Counted from the first letter of the stretch, positions 1 to 8,076 are shown. The stretch is DNA of 64,000 nucleotides from Chloroflexota bacterium (GCA_012729455.1 JAAYDC010000016.1:1-64000), one strand, 5' to 3'. Numbers and translations are program-made. The notes: generated by a model from the letters alone, not told the origin.

Positions 1-112
1 TACCCATCAGAAGAAAGAAAATAAGCGGAACAATATAACAGGTAACTAGCAAATTTTTACTTCGTATATCCAGTTTGCATTGTAATGCTACTCCATATAA
101 AAAACCGCTCAT
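1..112 (-). CDS. ABC transporter permease, N-terminal fragment
   Basis: A reading frame opens with ATG at 112 on the minus strand and runs off the window after 37 codons. The translation starts MSGFLYGVALQCKLDIRSKN and then becomes hydrophobic (VTCYIVPLIFFLLMG), which looks like the cytoplasmic start and first membrane helix of an ABC-type permease. It begins 5 bp after the stop of the ABC ATPase gene upstream, so the pair should form one exporter or drug-efflux transporter. The DNA is AT-rich like its two neighbours. Only the first helix is visible, so the permease assignment rests mainly on context. Confidence 0.6.
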   Translation of the reverse strand, partial: MSGFLYGVALQCKLDIRSKNLLVTCYIVPLIFFLLMG

Positions 113-117
113 TCGTC

Positions 118-921
118 TTAACTCCTCGTCTTTTCAATAAAGTGCTGCTCTAATGTGCCGCGATCAACCTTAATATCCAGTACATGAATATCCTTTTGTT
201 TTAGTTCACCAAGCAGTGAGTACAACGTATCTTCTATATTATCCGTCTCTAAAGTGCGATCCCCTTGTTGCGTTTTTATATGTACCAGGTATTTTCTCCC
301 AACTTCATTGGTCAGTTCCTCAGCTGTACCGCAAAAGACAATATTGCCATTATTCAGAATGGCAATACGATCGCATAGTGCTTCTACTTCCGCCATATCA
401 TGGCTAGCGAGAACAATCGTTTTTCCATGTGTCTTAAGTTTTCGGATTTGTTCATGCAGTGACAGCCTACCTTCAACATCAAGTCCCGCAGTAGGCTCGT
501 CCAGAAAAACAATGTCTGGATCACCGATTAGTGCAAGAGCAAGATGCAGCCGTTTCTTTTGTCCTGTCGATAACTCGAGATACTTGTTCTTGATTTCTTC
601 TATACCGAGGGCTGAAAGAATATCATGATCAATGTTTGCTTTTTTCCATTTTGCAAATAGCTTGACAGCTTCCATCGGTTTTATGTGTGCAGGCAAAGAT
701 GCGGATTGTAGTTGGATACCCATCTCTCCATTTACAGAAATCTCACCATAGTCATACTTTTTTAATCCTTCGATACATTCAAATGTAGTTGTCTTGCCTG
801 CCCCATTCACACCAAGAAGAGCAAAGATCTCTCCCCTTTCAATTTGAAAATTGAGGCCTTTGAGAACAACATGATCACCATAGCTTTTTCGTAAATCACG
901 TACTTGAATCGCACTGCTCAT
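118..921 (-). CDS. ABC transporter ATP-binding protein
   Basis: A 267-residue ATPase subunit. Visible motifs are Walker A GVNGAGKTT near residue 37, the signature LSTGQKKRL in the middle, Walker B DIVFLDEPTAGLD, and a switch His in VLASHDMAE. This is the CcmA/NatA type of ATPase that pairs with a hydrophobic permease in multidrug, lantibiotic or Na+ efflux systems. The permease begins 5 bp downstream, and the MerR-type regulator upstream overlaps by 4 bp (ATGA), so the three form one operon. Codon use and base composition are AT-rich, unlike everything after about 2540, and suggest Firmicutes origin. The substrate cannot be told from the sequence. Confidence 0.9.
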   Translation of the reverse strand: MSSAIQVRDLRKSYGDHVVLKGLNFQIERGEIFALLGVNGAGKTTTFECIEGLKKYDYGEISVNGEMGIQLQSASLPAHIKPMEAVKLFAKWKKANIDHDILSALGIEEIKNKYLELSTGQKKRLHLALALIGDPDIVFLDEPTAGLDVEGRLSLHEQIRKLKTHGKTIVLASHDMAEVEALCDRIAILNNGNIVFCGTAEELTNEVGRKYLVHIKTQQGDRTLETDNIEDTLYSLLGELKQKDIHVLDIKVDRGTLEQHFIEKTRS

Positions 922-1718
922 TGCTGCTCCTCCCCAAACGGGTTTGCTCCAATCTTTGAGAAATAAATACCCAAAGCAGGCGTTAAGTACTCATTGATAA
1001 TTGCTTGCTTTTTCTCCCATTCATTGGTCGTGTTTTCAAAATCTCCAATTTTCAGTAGCTTGGGCAGCATACTCATATCGCCGTTTGTAAACTCTACTAT
1101 CAAATCCCAATAAGCCTTTGTTAATTGCTGACATTTTTCGCTTTCTGGTGACACATTCTCTTTTTGGAGCTTTAATATATCATTGCACAAGTGATTAAAC
1201 CTGTTTATAAAATCCAGACCACTGTCTTTATCAAAACGGTCACGGATATGATCAAGCGTATCATCATCAAATTTCTTGATCAGAAAGTAATACTCGTTGC
1301 TCATTTGAAGATTAACAATTATATCTGCGTATTTCTTAAAATTTACCTTTTGCATTTGTAAAACTTCGGATTTTAACTGCTCAATGGCTTTCAAAGAAGC
1401 ATTCAGTCTTTCTATTTCCCTACGTATTTTGCCTGCCTGCTCGGTAAGTGCATTCGCAACATCAGTTGGCGTCTCTAACGAAATCAGATGTTGTTTTATC
1501 TCCTCCAAAGAAAAACCCAATGACTTTAAAGACAAAATCTGATGAAGCACAACCAAATCCTTATCTGTGTAAAGCCTACGCCCACCTTCACTTTTTTCCG
1601 ACGGTGAGAGCAGACCCTCTTTATCATAGTACTGGAGCGTACGGACGGTCACGCCCATTTTCTTTGCTGCATTACCAACAGTCATAAATCCCTCTGGAAT
1701 TGCCCTATGTTTTTCCAT
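918..1718 (-). CDS. MerR-family transcriptional regulator
   Basis: A 266-residue regulator. The N-terminus carries a MerR winged helix-turn-helix (TVGNAAKKMGVTVRTLQYYD, then GGRRLYTDKDL), followed by a coiled-coil dimerisation helix around residues 95-130. The effector domain of about 130 residues has no metal-binding Cys pattern and resembles TipA-like or multidrug-sensing regulators. It is the first gene of the operon and overlaps the ABC ATPase gene by 4 bp, so it probably controls the transporter and itself in response to a toxic compound. An SD-like AGGAGGC lies upstream of the ATG. Composition is AT-rich, as in the rest of the 1-2540 block. Confidence 0.88.
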   Translation of the reverse strand: MEKHRAIPEGFMTVGNAAKKMGVTVRTLQYYDKEGLLSPSEKSEGGRRLYTDKDLVVLHQILSLKSLGFSLEEIKQHLISLETPTDVANALTEQAGKIRREIERLNASLKAIEQLKSEVLQMQKVNFKKYADIIVNLQMSNEYYFLIKKFDDDTLDHIRDRFDKDSGLDFINRFNHLCNDILKLQKENVSPESEKCQQLTKAYWDLIVEFTNGDMSMLPKLLKIGDFENTTNEWEKKQAIINEYLTPALGIYFSKIGANPFGEEQQ

Positions 1719-2538
1719 AATGATCCGCCTCCTGATATGTATTATAAATCATTACGTAACGTCACGAGCAAGACCTTAATGCACTTTTAGGCATAGTTTT
1801 TTCTGCCATCTTTTATAAATAGTTACCTTTTAAATCTTGTGCACACGCCAGTACCATAAGCCATAAATACTATCTCATAGTGAACGTCTCAACGATGTTA
1901 GATTGCTGTAATAACCGAAAAATAATTCGGTGAATAGATTGCGGGGAATCTTTTACTATCAACAGTTCTATTAGATCAAAAGACCTGTAATTACGGGCAG
2001 ATGCCTATGACTTCGGAAAATCCAAGATCCGCCGTGTCGGAAAGTTTGAGCAGCCTTAATCTTTAATGAAAGAGCGGCGTGAAATTATTTCCACACCGCT
2101 CTGTCTTTTATCGTTTCGTGTCTTGTTTATATAGTTTTCTTCCTGTGTATTTCCCGTCGCAAGATACTGTAAACGCTCTTGCGGATTTACTCGGCTTCCT
2201 TTACATCGCCTCTCAGCATGTTATATCGGCGGTCAGCTTGCTGCGTTCCGCCTTCCATCTCTTGGCAGGAATGTTGGTATTGCCGTTCATCACGGATACA
2301 CGCACTTTGAGCTGCCATAAACGCTGATAGGTAAGCTCGACTTGCAGTTGAGGTTTCCGCACTCTGCTTATGCTGCGCTGCTCAAGCGTGTCTACAGATT
2401 TCAGCCTACACCGCCCGCTATATCTCTGCTTTGGTCTGCTCGTTCCAGCCAATGGCGCGAATAGATATGCGTCCTTGTCTGGAATGTAATCCTTTCTGTT
2501 CCGCACCTCAGACAGCAAAGCGGGTTCTTGTTTGATGC
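1719..2538. mobile_element. Non-coding stretch with debris of a Firmicutes-type mobile element
   Basis: No intact gene is visible in about 820 bp. Short stretches look like ends of mobile-element proteins. On the minus strand, one frame reads IRAIGWNEQTKAEI then stop near 2413-2455, and another ends MLRGDVKEAE then stop near 2190. On the plus strand, a frame reads YDFGKSKIRRVGKFEQP then stop near 2059. These resemble small proteins and C-termini carried by Tn1549/ICE-like elements of gut Clostridia, but this is recognition from memory and not a search result. A hairpin terminator at 2071-2102 separates the plus-strand remnant from the rest. Base composition changes from AT-rich to GC-rich at about 2530-2541. 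Confidence 0.45.
2071..2108. terminator. Hairpin terminator in the AT-rich block
   Basis: AGAGCGGCGTG at 2071-2081 can pair with CACACCGCTCT at 2092-2102 (11 bp with one G-T), with a 10-nt AT-rich loop and T-rich sequence (GTCTTTTATCG) after it. It follows the plus-strand stop at about 2059-2061, so it probably ended the gene whose 3' end remains there. Confidence 0.6.
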
Positions 2539-3624
2539 TTAGTGCACGTCCGGGACGGTGACAGCCACCTCTTTGCCGCCTGCGGCAGACGAGTCAATCA
2601 CACCCTGGATGATCACGTTGGTCAGAAGCATGCCGTCGGGATCGATAGGCGAGGGCTTGCCCTCACGGATGGCATCGGCAAAGGCCAGGTTTTCGCGCTT
2701 GAAGAGCTCGATGCCCTGCAGCGGGCGCATGAACAAGGCGCTCGTGTTGGTGAGGGTGCCGAACTCGTCGCGATAGACCCACAACCCTTCCTCGGGCCCC
2801 TTGACCTCAGAGACGCCAATGCGCAGCCCGGCTTTGGTGCCCAGGAAAAAGGTGCCGCCCAGCGAATCCATGTGCATGCACCAGCTGGTCTTGAAAACCA
2901 TGCGGATGCCGTTTTCAAAACGCACCCAGGCCACGCCGAAATCCTCCACCTCAGTGTTGGTGACATCTGGATTCCAGGCTCCCAGGACGGCGGGGTTGTT
3001 CTTGGACAAATAGTTCGAGGTAATAGCCGAGACCGAGATCGGCTTGGGATGCCCCATGATGTAGAGCGCCGTATCGAGGGCATACACGCCGATATCGGCA
3101 GCCGCGCCAAAACCGGCGGTATCTTTGCGCACAAAGGAGCCGCCCGGGTTGCCGCGCCGGCGGTCGGCCACGCATTCGGCGTAATAGATGTCTCCCAGGG
3201 TGCCTTCGGTGACCACGCGGCGCGCGGTAATGACCTGAGGGCTAAAGCGCAGCTTGAGCGCGACCATCAGGATCTTGCCGGTGGCGTGCGCGGTGCGTAC
3301 CATCTCGGCTGCCGCGTCCAGGGTGGCTTCCATGGGCTTTTCGGCCAAGACGTGCTTGCCAGCCTTGAGCGCCGCGATGGTGGGGGCAGCGTGCAGCGCC
3401 GTGGGCGTGCACACGATCACTCCGTCGATATCGGTTTCCTGCAGCATCTTGTTATAGTCGCTGTAGACCGCCGGGATGCCGAACTGAGCCGCAGTCTTTT
3501 GAGCCTTTTCGACGACGATATCCGATACCGCGGCGATCTCGATGCCTTCGACCTCGCTGATCGCCCGACAGTGGGTCTGGGCGATCCCGCCAGAACCAAT
3601 CAAACCAACGCGAATTGTGCGCAT
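2539..3624 (-). CDS. Gfo/Idh/MocA-family NAD(P)-dependent oxidoreductase
   Basis: A 361-residue protein with the N-terminal Rossmann motif GLIGSGGIAQTH (residues 7-18), the conserved EKP signature (VLAEKPMEATLD, about residue 95), and the C-terminal alpha/beta domain of the Gfo/Idh/MocA family. Such enzymes oxidise or reduce sugars, inositols or related polyols with NAD(P). GGAGGGA lies 5 nt before the ATG. The gene stands alone, and its stop codon (2539-2541) lies on the boundary between AT-rich and GC-rich DNA, so any natural downstream partner has been separated from it. The substrate is not predictable; it could equally act on a glycoside or an inositol. Confidence 0.9.
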   Translation of the reverse strand: MRTIRVGLIGSGGIAQTHCRAISEVEGIEIAAVSDIVVEKAQKTAAQFGIPAVYSDYNKMLQETDIDGVIVCTPTALHAAPTIAALKAGKHVLAEKPMEATLDAAAEMVRTAHATGKILMVALKLRFSPQVITARRVVTEGTLGDIYYAECVADRRRGNPGGSFVRKDTAGFGAAADIGVYALDTALYIMGHPKPISVSAITSNYLSKNNPAVLGAWNPDVTNTEVEDFGVAWVRFENGIRMVFKTSWCMHMDSLGGTFFLGTKAGLRIGVSEVKGPEEGLWVYRDEFGTLTNTSALFMRPLQGIELFKRENLAFADAIREGKPSPIDPDGMLLTNVIIQGVIDSSAAGGKEVAVTVPDVH

Positions 3625-3654
3625 AAAGCTCCCTCCAATGGCTAGTTATGTGCT

Positions 3655-3682
3655 AGTATGCACGAGCAGCATGCGTTGTCAA
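3655..3682 (-). promoter_or_regulatory. Candidate promoter of the Gfo/Idh/MocA gene
   Basis: Minus-strand TTGACA (3677-3682), 16-nt spacer, CATACT (3655-3660). The -35 box is perfect and the -10 box is weak. It lies back to back with the thrS leader promoter at 3701. Confidence 0.45.
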
Positions 3683-3700
3683 CGTCCGTCAGCTGCCGAT

Positions 3701-3729
3701 TTGCAGCTCGCTGCACAGGGGTCTATAAT
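3701..3729 (+). promoter_or_regulatory. Promoter of the thrS T-box leader
   Basis: TTGCAG (3701-3706), 17-nt spacer, TATAAT (3724-3729). Transcription should begin near 3736, which puts the whole T-box leader (3736-3960) on the mRNA. Confidence 0.75.
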
Positions 3730-3735
3730 CCGCCC

Positions 3736-3960
3736 TTGAAAGGCTTTGACCAGAACGAGTACCTGCGATCAGATGCCAGGGAGATGCGGTCGCGACTGCA
3801 AGCCGCATCCATCCAGACGCAGCGAAAACCCTCTGCGAGCCGGCTCCCCAGTCAATAAGGAGCCCCGGAACCCCCGTTATGGGCATAGAGCGCAGCGCAA
3901 TCGGCTGCGGAGTTTGGGTGGAACCGCGACAACCTCTCGCCCCAAGCGAGAGGTTTTTGT
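3736..3960 (+). promoter_or_regulatory. T-box riboswitch controlling thrS
   Basis: The thrS leader has the hallmarks of a T-box, an RNA that reads the charging state of a tRNA. The conserved T-box sequence GGGTGGAACCGCG lies at 3916-3928 and can form the antiterminator bulge that binds an uncharged tRNA CCA end. A Rho-independent terminator follows directly (3933-3958). Stem I features are visible at the 5' end: AACGAGTACCTGCG near 3752 (AGTA turn) and GCCAGGGAGATGCGG near 3775. A candidate specifier GAAAACC has the Thr codon ACC at 3828-3830, which fits the downstream enzyme. The specifier position is inferred from motif spacing and was not folded. Confidence 0.88.
3933..3960 (+). terminator. 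T-box attenuator hairpin
   Basis: CCTCTCGC (3933-3940), loop CCCAA, GCGAGAGG (3946-3953), then TTTTTGTTTC. This is the premature terminator of the thrS T-box, 20 nt before the thrS ATG. Confidence 0.9.
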
Positions 3961-3979
3961 TTCATTTGCAGGAGGGATC

Positions 3980-5719
3980 ATGGAACCCATTACGCTCGAG
4001 ATGTTGCGTCACAGTGCTTCACACGTCATGGCAGCCTCCGTCATGAAGCTGTTTCCGGGCGCCAAACTGGCGATCGGCCCAGCCATCGACACCGGCTTTT
4101 ATTATGATTTCGACCTGCCGCGCAACCTGACCAACGAAGACTTGGCCAAGATCACCGAGTTAATGCGCGACGAGATCAAGGTGCGCCACAAATTCGAGCG
4201 CCGTGAGATCTCGCGCAACGAAGCACTGGAGATCTTTGCCGACCAGCCCTACAAGCTGGAACTGATCAACGAGCTGCCCGAAGGCGAGACGATCAGCCTC
4301 TACCAGCATGACGGCTTTGTAGACCTGTGCCGTGGGCCTCATGTCCCGCATACCGGCTACATCAAGGCCAACGCCCTGCAGCTCTTGTCAATCGCGGGGG
4401 CTTACTGGCGAGGCGACGAAAAGCGCCCCATGCTGCAGCGCATCTATGGCACGCTGTGGAACAACAAGGAAGAGCTGGAGGCATATCTGCAGCACCTGGA
4501 AGAGATCGAGCGGCGCGACCATCGCCGTCTGGGACGCGAGCTCGACCTCTTTAGCCTGCATGAAGATGCCGGGCCTGGGCTGGTTTACTGGCACCCCAAG
4601 GGAGCGCGCATCCGTTCCATCGTCGAGGATTTCTGGCGTAAGCAGCACTATGCCGGCGGCTACGACCTGGTCTATACCCCGCATATCGGGCGCTCGACCT
4701 TATGGGAGACCTCGGGCCACCTGGTCACCTATCGCGACGGCATGTACTCGCCCATGGATATAGATGGGCAGGACTACTATATCAAGCCGATGAACTGTCC
4801 CTTCCATATCCTGATATACCAGACGCAGACGCGCTCTTATCGCGACCTGCCCCTGCGCTGGGCGGAGCTCGGCACGGTTTACCGTTACGAGCGGTCCGGC
4901 GTGCTGCACGGCTTGTTGCGCGTGCGCGGTTTTACCCAAGATGATGCCCACATCGTCTGCACGCCCGAGCAGATCGAGGATGAGGTGCTCGCTGTGCTGC
5001 GTTTTTCGCTCAGGATGTGGCAGAGCCTGGGCTTTACCAAGATCAAGCCCTACCTCTCGACGCGCCCGGAAAAGTCGCTCGGTGAACAGGCTCAATGGGA
5101 CCAAGCCATCGCCAGCCTGCGCACCGCCCTCGAGGCAGAGGGGCTGGAATACGAGGTCGACGAGGGCGGCGGGGCCTTTTATGGCCCCAAGATCGACTTG
5201 AAGGTGATGGACGCCCTCGGGCGCGAGTGGCAGATGACCACGATCCAGTTTGATTTTAACGAGCCGGAACGCTTTGACATGAGCTATGTCGGCGCCGACG
5301 GCAAGAACCACCGCCCCTATATGGTGCACCGCGCCCTGCTTGGCTCGCTCGAGCGCTTTTTCGGCGTGTTGATCGAGCACTATGCCGGCGCCTTCCCGTT
5401 GTGGCTGTCTCCGGTGCAGGCCAAGATCATCCCCATCGCCGACCGGCATCATGACTATGCCCAGCAGATAGCCCGGGCACTCGCAGCAGCCGAGTTGCGT
5501 GCCGAGGTGGACGCATCGGGCGAGCGTATGAACGCCAAGATCAGGACGGCGCAGCTCAACAAGATCCCCTATATGCTGGTAATCGGCGACCGCGAAGCCG
5601 ATACGCGCTCGGTCTCGGTGCGGCTGCGCAGCGGCGAGGATCTAGGAGCCATGGTACTGGACGACTTTATCGCACGCGCCACGTCGTTGGTTGCCCAGCG
5701 CAACAATACCGAACTATAA
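3980..5719 (+). CDS. thrS: Threonyl-tRNA synthetase
   Basis: Charges tRNA-Thr in the cytoplasm. The frame is open further upstream into the T-box leader, but the start is set at ATG 3980 with GGAGGG 4 nt before it, which gives 579 residues. The protein begins directly with the tRNA_SAD editing domain (HSASH near residue 12; CRGPH near residue 118) and therefore lacks the N-terminal TGS domain of longer ThrRS. The class II core follows: zinc ligands in MNCPFH, DDAH and VHRALLGSLERF, motif 2 RYERSGVLHG, then an anticodon-binding domain from about residue 475. It is controlled by the T-box at 3736-3960 and ends at its own terminator (5735-5766). Confidence 0.97.
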   Translation: MEPITLEMLRHSASHVMAASVMKLFPGAKLAIGPAIDTGFYYDFDLPRNLTNEDLAKITELMRDEIKVRHKFERREISRNEALEIFADQPYKLELINELPEGETISLYQHDGFVDLCRGPHVPHTGYIKANALQLLSIAGAYWRGDEKRPMLQRIYGTLWNNKEELEAYLQHLEEIERRDHRRLGRELDLFSLHEDAGPGLVYWHPKGARIRSIVEDFWRKQHYAGGYDLVYTPHIGRSTLWETSGHLVTYRDGMYSPMDIDGQDYYIKPMNCPFHILIYQTQTRSYRDLPLRWAELGTVYRYERSGVLHGLLRVRGFTQDDAHIVCTPEQIEDEVLAVLRFSLRMWQSLGFTKIKPYLSTRPEKSLGEQAQWDQAIASLRTALEAEGLEYEVDEGGGAFYGPKIDLKVMDALGREWQMTTIQFDFNEPERFDMSYVGADGKNHRPYMVHRALLGSLERFFGVLIEHYAGAFPLWLSPVQAKIIPIADRHHDYAQQIARALAAAELRAEVDASGERMNAKIRTAQLNKIPYMLVIGDREADTRSVSVRLRSGEDLGAMVLDDFIARATSLVAQRNNTEL

Positions 5720-5734
5720 AGACAGTACTGGTAC

Positions 5735-5766
5735 CGAGAAGAGTGTTAACCCGCTCTTCTCGTTTA
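5735..5766 (+). terminator. Terminator of thrS
   Basis: CGAGAAGAG (5735-5743) pairs perfectly with CTCTTCTCG (5754-5762), followed by TTTATCC. It lies 15 bp after the thrS stop and just before the ftsZ promoter. Confidence 0.8.
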
Positions 5767-5769
5767 TCC

Positions 5770-5798
5770 TTGACACCCCTTTGTCGCTGTGCTAGACT
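5770..5798 (+). promoter_or_regulatory. Promoter of ftsZ
   Basis: TTGACA (5770-5775), exactly 17 nt, TAGACT (5793-5798). The expected transcription start, near 5805, excludes the in-frame GTG at 5805 and supports the ATG at 5841. Confidence 0.8.
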
Positions 5799-5840
5799 CG
5801 AGCAGTGTTCCCCTATGCAGCAGGGCTGGCTGGAGGCGTT

Positions 5841-7076
5841 ATGAGATATTCTTCGATGGATGACATGCACCAACCATCTGGTTATGAAAACGGCCGTTTG
5901 TTCCCCGAAGAAGATCCGCTTGCGAAAATCAAGGTCGTTGGCGTCGGTGGTGGTGGACAGAACGCCATCAACCGCATGATTGAAGCTGGCCTGGGCGGCG
6001 TCGAGTTCATCGCCGTCAATACCGATGGCCAGGCACTGCAGATGTCGAATGCCTCGGTGCGGCTGCGCATCGGTTCGGCCGTCACGCGCGGCCTGGGCGC
6101 CGGCGGTGACCCTACACAGGGCGCCAAGGCAGCTGAGGAATCGCGGGCCGATCTAAAGGAAGCACTTGGCGATGCCGACATGGTCTTTATTACCGCCGGT
6201 ATCGGCGGTGGTACGGGCACGGGTGCTGCACCGGTTATCGCCTCGATCGCGCAGGAGCTGGGGGCGCTGACAGTCGCTGTCGTCACGCGGCCATTCGAGT
6301 TTGAAGGCTCGCGGAGGGCGCGGGTGGCGGATGGCGGTATCAAGACCCTGGTCGAACATGTCGACACGATGATCATCATCCAGAACGACCGCCTGTTGCA
6401 GCTGGCCGACCGCCAGGTGACGCTCGAAAATGCCTTCAAGATGGCGGATGATATCCTGCGTCAGGGTATTCAGGGTATCTCTGAGCTGATCACAGTGCCC
6501 GGGCTGATCAACATGGACTTTGCCGATGTGCGCGCCATCATGACCAAGGGCGGCGCGGCGTTGATGTCGGTGGGCAGTGCCACCGGCGACGAACGCGCCC
6601 TTGTGGCTGCCCAGCAGGCCATTACCAGCCCGCTGTTGGATATCGATATTAACGGCGCCAACGGTGTGCTCTTTAACGTGCGCGGCGGGCCAGATCTCTC
6701 GCTCTTTGAGGTCAACCAAGCGGCCGAACTGATCCATCAGAACGCCTCGCCCGAGGCTAACATTATCTTTGGCGCAGTGATCGACGAGCGCATGAAGGAC
6801 AAGGTCCAGATCACCGTGATCGCCACGGGCTTTGAGGTCAGCAACCGCACCGGCATTTCGGCGCCTGCACAGCAGCAGCGCGTGATCCGCCCCAACCCGG
6901 TAGTTCAGCCGAAAGAACCCGTCTACGAACGCCCCGTGCCGAGCCCTGCGCCGGCAGAGCCGGTTGCTCCGCCGCCTGCCGAACCCGAACCGGTACAGCC
7001 GCGTACCTTTAACAACGACCCGATCGAGCTGCCCGCCTTCCTGCGGCGCAAGAGCAGCGACAAGGGTCGCCGCTAA
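5841..7076 (+). CDS. ftsZ: Cell division protein FtsZ
   Basis: Tubulin-like GTPase that forms the division ring. The start is ATG 5841 with GGAGG 4 nt upstream (411 residues). Residues 19-320 form the GTPase/tubulin core: [10 protein letters not shown] near residue 27, the tubulin signature [10 protein letters not shown] near residue 118, and NTDGQAL. A proline- and glutamate-rich linker follows ([15 protein letters not shown]). The C-terminal peptide [10 protein letters not shown] matches the conserved tail that binds FtsA/SepF-type partners. The gene is monocistronic with its own promoter and lies beside thrS; no ftsA, ftsQ or mur genes are nearby. It overlaps the convergent aroQ stop by 4 bp. 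Confidence 0.98.
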   Translation: MRYSSMDDMHQPSGYENGRLFPEEDPLAKIKVVGVGGGGQNAINRMIEAGLGGVEFIAVNTDGQALQMSNASVRLRIGSAVTRGLGAGGDPTQGAKAAEESRADLKEALGDADMVFITAGIGGGTGTGAAPVIASIAQELGALTVAVVTRPFEFEGSRRARVADGGIKTLVEHVDTMIIIQNDRLLQLADRQVTLENAFKMADDILRQGIQGISELITVPGLINMDFADVRAIMTKGGAALMSVGSATGDERALVAAQQAITSPLLDIDINGANGVLFNVRGGPDLSLFEVNQAAELIHQNASPEANIIFGAVIDERMKDKVQITVIATGFEVSNRTGISAPAQQQRVIRPNPVVQPKEPVYERPVPSPAPAEPVAPPPAEPEPVQPRTFNNDPIELPAFLRRKSSDKGRR

Positions 7077-7504
7077 ACTCCGGAATTCACCTGGCGCTGC
7101 AGTGCCTGCAGCGCCAGGATGTAACCGTACCACTCCAGTCCGCAGATCTGCCCCACACATACCGGTGCGATCACCGATTCGTGTCTGAATGCCTCGCGCG
7201 CATGAATGTTTGACAGGTGCACCTCGACCGTAGGCAACGCCACGCCGGCAAGTGCATCGCGCAGGGCATAACTGTAATGCGTCAGCGCGCCGGCATTGAT
7301 CACGATCCCCTGCGCCCAGTCGGGTGCCTGCTGGATCGTATCTACCAGCACGCCCTCGTGGTTGGATTGCACAATACGCAGCTCGCAGCCCTGTTCCTCA
7401 GCCCAGGCTTGCAGGCGCTCGTTGACCAGTTCAAGTGTATCATGCCCATAGATACCAGGCTCGCGTTTGCCCAGCAGGTTGAGGTTGGGGCCGTGCAGCA
7501 CCAT
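7073..7504 (-). CDS. aroQ: 3-dehydroquinate dehydratase, type II
   Basis: Third step of the shikimate pathway: 3-dehydroquinate to 3-dehydroshikimate. The translation from ATG 7504 (143 residues, the usual family length) begins [20 protein letters not shown], with the catalytic Tyr in the flexible loop. [17 protein letters not shown] and [16 protein letters not shown] follow, with the conserved Asn and His residues. An earlier in-frame ATG (7546) would add 14 residues that do not belong to the family and would overlap the aroB remnant. The start lies 4 nt after the stop of that remnant, and no strong SD is visible. It is the only intact gene left of what appears to be a deleted aromatic operon. 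Confidence 0.93.
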   Translation of the reverse strand: MVLHGPNLNLLGKREPGIYGHDTLELVNERLQAWAEEQGCELRIVQSNHEGVLVDTIQQAPDWAQGIVINAGALTHYSYALRDALAGVALPTVEVHLSNIHAREAFRHESVIAPVCVGQICGLEWYGYILALQALQRQVNSGV

Positions 7505-7508
7505 AAAA

Positions 7509-7650
7509 TCAGTTCTGCTGGGTGACGGTGTCATCGATGACCACATCGCCGATGGTGCGTGGCAGGATAAAGCGCATACGGTCCTGCTGGCGCTTTATAT
7601 CCTGCCCGATGGCGGCTGCTGCCAATCCCACTGTACATAGCTGCCCAGTT
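7509..7650 (-). pseudogene. C-terminal remnant of 3-dehydroquinate synthase
   Basis: The minus strand in this interval reads, in a frame different from the aroH fragment, [19 protein letters not shown] followed by [10 protein letters not shown] and a stop at 7509. This matches the usual end of AroB (a DKK motif, then RFVLLR-IG-V). Only about 45 residues remain, without a start codon or any of the NAD or metal sites, so the fragment is non-functional. It lies immediately before aroQ and immediately after the truncated aroH, as expected if an internal deletion removed the middle of an aromatic operon. The family assignment from such a short tail is probable, not certain. Confidence 0.55.
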
Positions 7651-7837
7651 AGCAGGCAGCGCGCGCCGGAAAGGCCGCTGTGAGGTCGGGCGTGGCGGTG
7701 AACCAGATCGCCGCCAGGTCATCTGGCGCAAAGTCATTCGCCGCTTGCAGGGCTTGCAAGAGTTCCTGGGTAGCCTGCAGGATGCTCTCGGACGTGTTCT
7801 CTGCGGTGGTGGCACCGAGGAAGCCTCGGGTTGTCAT
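7649..7837 (-). pseudogene. Truncated chorismate mutase, AroH type
   Basis: The frame begins MTTRGFLGATTAENTSESIL and continues to TATPDLTAAFPARAAC, then stop. This is the N-terminal half of the trimeric AroH chorismate mutase (family signature RG-GATT...T and TPDL-AAFPARAAR). The complete protein has about 120 residues; here 62 remain. The second half, including the Arg that binds chorismate late in the chain, is replaced by a remnant of aroB. The start has a good SD (AGGAGAG) and sits behind an attenuator hairpin, so transcription signals are intact although the gene is not. Confidence 0.75.
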
Positions 7838-7854
7838 GTTCTCTCCTGAAAAAC

Positions 7855-7878
7855 AAAAAACGTGAGGTTCACCTCACG
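7855..7878 (-). terminator. Attenuator hairpin before the aroH remnant
   Basis: On the minus strand CGTGAGGT (7878-7871) pairs with ACCTCACG (7868-7861) across a 2-nt loop (shorter pairing in practice), followed by TTTTTTGTTTTT. It lies between the short leader reading frame and the aroH start, about 20 nt before the ATG. A CACGC shortly after the leader stop could pair with GCGTG of the terminator arm as a weak antiterminator. Confidence 0.75.
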
Positions 7879-7936
7879 CTTGTTACTGAACGCCTGCTTT
7901 TGCTGCTTTGCTATGATCGGATTGCGTGCAGGTCGC

Positions 7937-8059
7937 TTACTCCTTAATAAAGCCAGCATAATAGTAGCGCAGACCATCAAACGCCTTCCCGCGGCCGACC
8001 GCGCCGGAGGGAATACGGATAACGTGCGTTTGATTAACGGAGAGCGCTTGAATACGCAT
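7937..8059 (-). CDS. Tyr-rich leader peptide of the aromatic operon (candidate)
   Basis: A 40-codon frame starts at ATG 8059 with GAGG 4 nt upstream. It lies just behind a promoter (TTGACG-N16-TATGCT) and ends about 60 nt before an attenuator hairpin. The peptide reads MRIQALSVNQTHVIRIPSGA and ends GLRYYYAGFIKE. Three consecutive Tyr codons and a Phe near the end, directly before an attenuator of an aroH gene, fit a ribosome-stalling leader that senses Tyr/Phe supply. The peptide is longer than most leaders and an alternative is a small protein of unknown role. No homologue is recognised. The T-box motif TGGAACCGCG is absent, so this is not a T-box. Confidence 0.55.
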   Translation of the reverse strand: MRIQALSVNQTHVIRIPSGAVGRGKAFDGLRYYYAGFIKE

Positions 8060-8076
8060 GCAACCTCGCTGGCCTC

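Noticed and set aside
2542-3645. Long plus-strand open frame of 367 codons opposite the oxidoreductase gene
   Set aside because: It mirrors the minus-strand gene in a GC-rich region, lacks an SD and shows no domain. The minus-strand protein has all family motifs.
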